14,054 nt of DNA from NCBI GenBank assembly GCA_964429005.1, contig CAYSAJ010000036.1:1-14054 (forward strand), in the 5' to 3' direction. This DNA is from JACRBE01 sp964429005. Lineage in GTDB: Bacteria; Chlamydiota; Chlamydiia; Chlamydiales; JACRBE01. Both the position numbers and the translations under genes were made by a program. The notes below the pieces were generated by a model. The model saw only the letters and a list, made by a program, of their open reading frames with translations, had not been told where the DNA came from and ran no database searches. This document shows positions 13,250-14,054 of the stretch, in pieces; the first letter of the stretch is position 1; each line of letters starts with the position of its first letter.

Positions 13250-14054
13250 GCCTTTTCAAGTCTTAAAATGGTCAGTAGTGGTTTCACACTGACCATTTTT
13301 CTTTTATCCACAAATACCCATTTTTTCCTCACGAGCTCCTCGACCACCTTTAACCCTTTTTTAGTGATTTCCTCTTGAGGAAGTATTCCCTTTGCAAATA
13401 GTTCATCCACAACTTTCCTAGAACCTGGTATTTCTTTTACCTCTTTAAGCATCCCTCTGTAGGCTTTGAGGATTTTCTGAGCCCACTTTATGCTATGAGT
13501 CGTTTCCTGAATCAAACCTTCTAAAAAAAAGAGAATCCACGTAGTCCAATCCTCTTCGGAGGATATTTTGTAGAGGAAGTATGAATAGTTCTTACGGTTT
13601 CGATGAAAATAGGGGCTCATGTAAAGAAGAAGTGTCTTTGTGACCCCCTTCTGATAGAACATGATAGGAAGAAGGCTTCTTCCTACTCTTCCGTTGCCAT
13701 CCATAAACGGATGGATGAGTAAAAATTGGGCAAAATAGATAGCGATTTGCAAAAGAGGTTCTTTCTCCTCGATCTTGTAGTACTCGTTTAAATTTTTCAT
13801 GAAGGGAAGCAGCTGGGAAGGATGAGGAGGGAAATAGAGAGCCTCGTCTCTCTTACCACCCTCAGGGCCTATCCAATTGATTTTTTTGCGCAGCGCCCCT
13901 CTTTCATCATTTTTGTGATACCCTGCTTCAAAATGGCTATGCACATTGCAAAGAAATCCTGTTGTGATTTTCCTGTTTTTCAATTTCTTAATTTTTTTGA
14001 GAGCAACGCTATAGTCGAAAACTCTAAACAGGTCTCTGTCTTTCTTTTGAGGGG
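13246..14054 (-). CDS. Fic-domain protein (probable AMPylase), 5' end beyond the right edge
   Basis: The minus frame is open from the window edge to the TAG at 13246-13248 (269 codons), so the N-terminus is missing. A TTG at 13983 is an internal leucine, not the start, because upstream codons continue the Fic fold (RVFDYSVALKKIKKLKNRK). The catalytic motif HPFMDGNGRVGR (13678-13713) is intact: His for proton abstraction, GNGR for the phosphates. The flap segment NWIGPEGG and YFPPHPSQLLPFMKNLNEYY precede it. After it come helices and a C-terminal winged-helix-like region (SRKVVDELFAKGILPQEEIT, then KKGLKVVEELVRKKWVFVD). Family members transfer AMP or a related group onto Tyr/Ser/Thr of target proteins. 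The inhibitory (S/T)xxxE(G/N) motif, if N-terminal, would lie outside the window. It may be a self-regulating cellular enzyme or an effector. It is convergent with hctB. Confidence 0.88.
   Translation of the reverse strand, partial: PQKKDRDLFRVFDYSVALKKIKKLKNRKITTGFLCNVHSHFEAGYHKNDERGALRKKINWIGPEGGKRDEALYFPPHPSQLLPFMKNLNEYYKIEEKEPLLQIAIYFAQFLLIHPFMDGNGRVGRSLLPIMFYQKGVTKTLLLYMSPYFHRNRKNYSYFLYKISSEEDWTTWILFFLEGLIQETTHSIKWAQKILKAYRGMLKEVKEIPGSRKVVDELFAKGILPQEEITKKGLKVVEELVRKKWVFVDKRKMVSVKPLLTILRLEKA
13265..13300 (+). terminator. Intrinsic terminator of the hctB-like gene, inside the fic 3' end
   Basis: AAAATGGTCAGT pairs with ACTGACCATTTT (12 bp), then a bulged A, GTG/CAC, and a GTTT loop, followed on the plus strand by TTTTTCTTTT. 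It begins 16 bp after the histone stop. It lies entirely within the coding sequence of the convergent fic gene, encoding part of its C-terminal residues. Confidence 0.82.

Noticed and set aside
1..14054. tRNA, rRNA, CRISPR array, insertion sequence or phage genes
   Set aside because: No cloverleaf-like segment, regularly spaced repeats, transposase-like protein or terminal inverted repeats with target duplications were found on reading both strands.

Overview
This window looks like a chromosomal piece of an environmental (amoeba- or protist-associated) member of the Chlamydiae. The strongest marker is a small lysine/alanine-rich histone H1-like protein of the Hc2 (HctB) type near the right end. 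Further support comes from a BTB-BACK-like protein, a eukaryote-type domain architecture that is expanded in environmental chlamydiae. A KGG stress protein, a Fic protein and small proteins without recognisable relatives fit the same picture. Genus cannot be fixed from sequence alone. Base composition is moderately AT-rich throughout.

Left region (1-4261) is a sugar-metabolism module. A GH63/MGH1-like glucosidase runs leftward off the window. Divergent from it is a tight three-gene operon: Zn-dependent glucose dehydrogenase, GMC-family FAD oxidoreductase, and a HAD phosphatase or phosphoglucomutase-like enzyme. The order suggests release of glucose from a glycoside followed by non-phosphorylative oxidation; this is inference from gene order.

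Middle region (4262-8657) holds a 567-residue BTB/BACK-like protein with a C-terminal beta-rich domain, a probable host-directed effector. It is followed by two translationally coupled GNAT acetyltransferases (AAC(6')-like and RimJ/L-like) and a TetA-like MFS transporter. The transporter ends in a perfect palindromic terminator shared with a small convergent gene.

Region 8656-10561 (minus strand) carries three genes with no recognised family. Two of them (10561-9104) form a bicistron whose second protein has no cysteine and only 4 lysines against 25 arginines, unlike the lysine-rich proteins around it.

Right region (10714-14054) holds an EamA-like cysteine/O-acetylserine exporter, overlapping by 11 bp a small convergent membrane protein. 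Next come a probable unannotated 54-57-residue membrane peptide with a good promoter, the KGG stress gene, the divergent hctB-like histone gene, and a Fic-domain protein that runs off the right edge. The histone has an acidic, cysteine-containing tail ending in CGSC. Its terminator lies inside the 3' coding end of the convergent fic gene.
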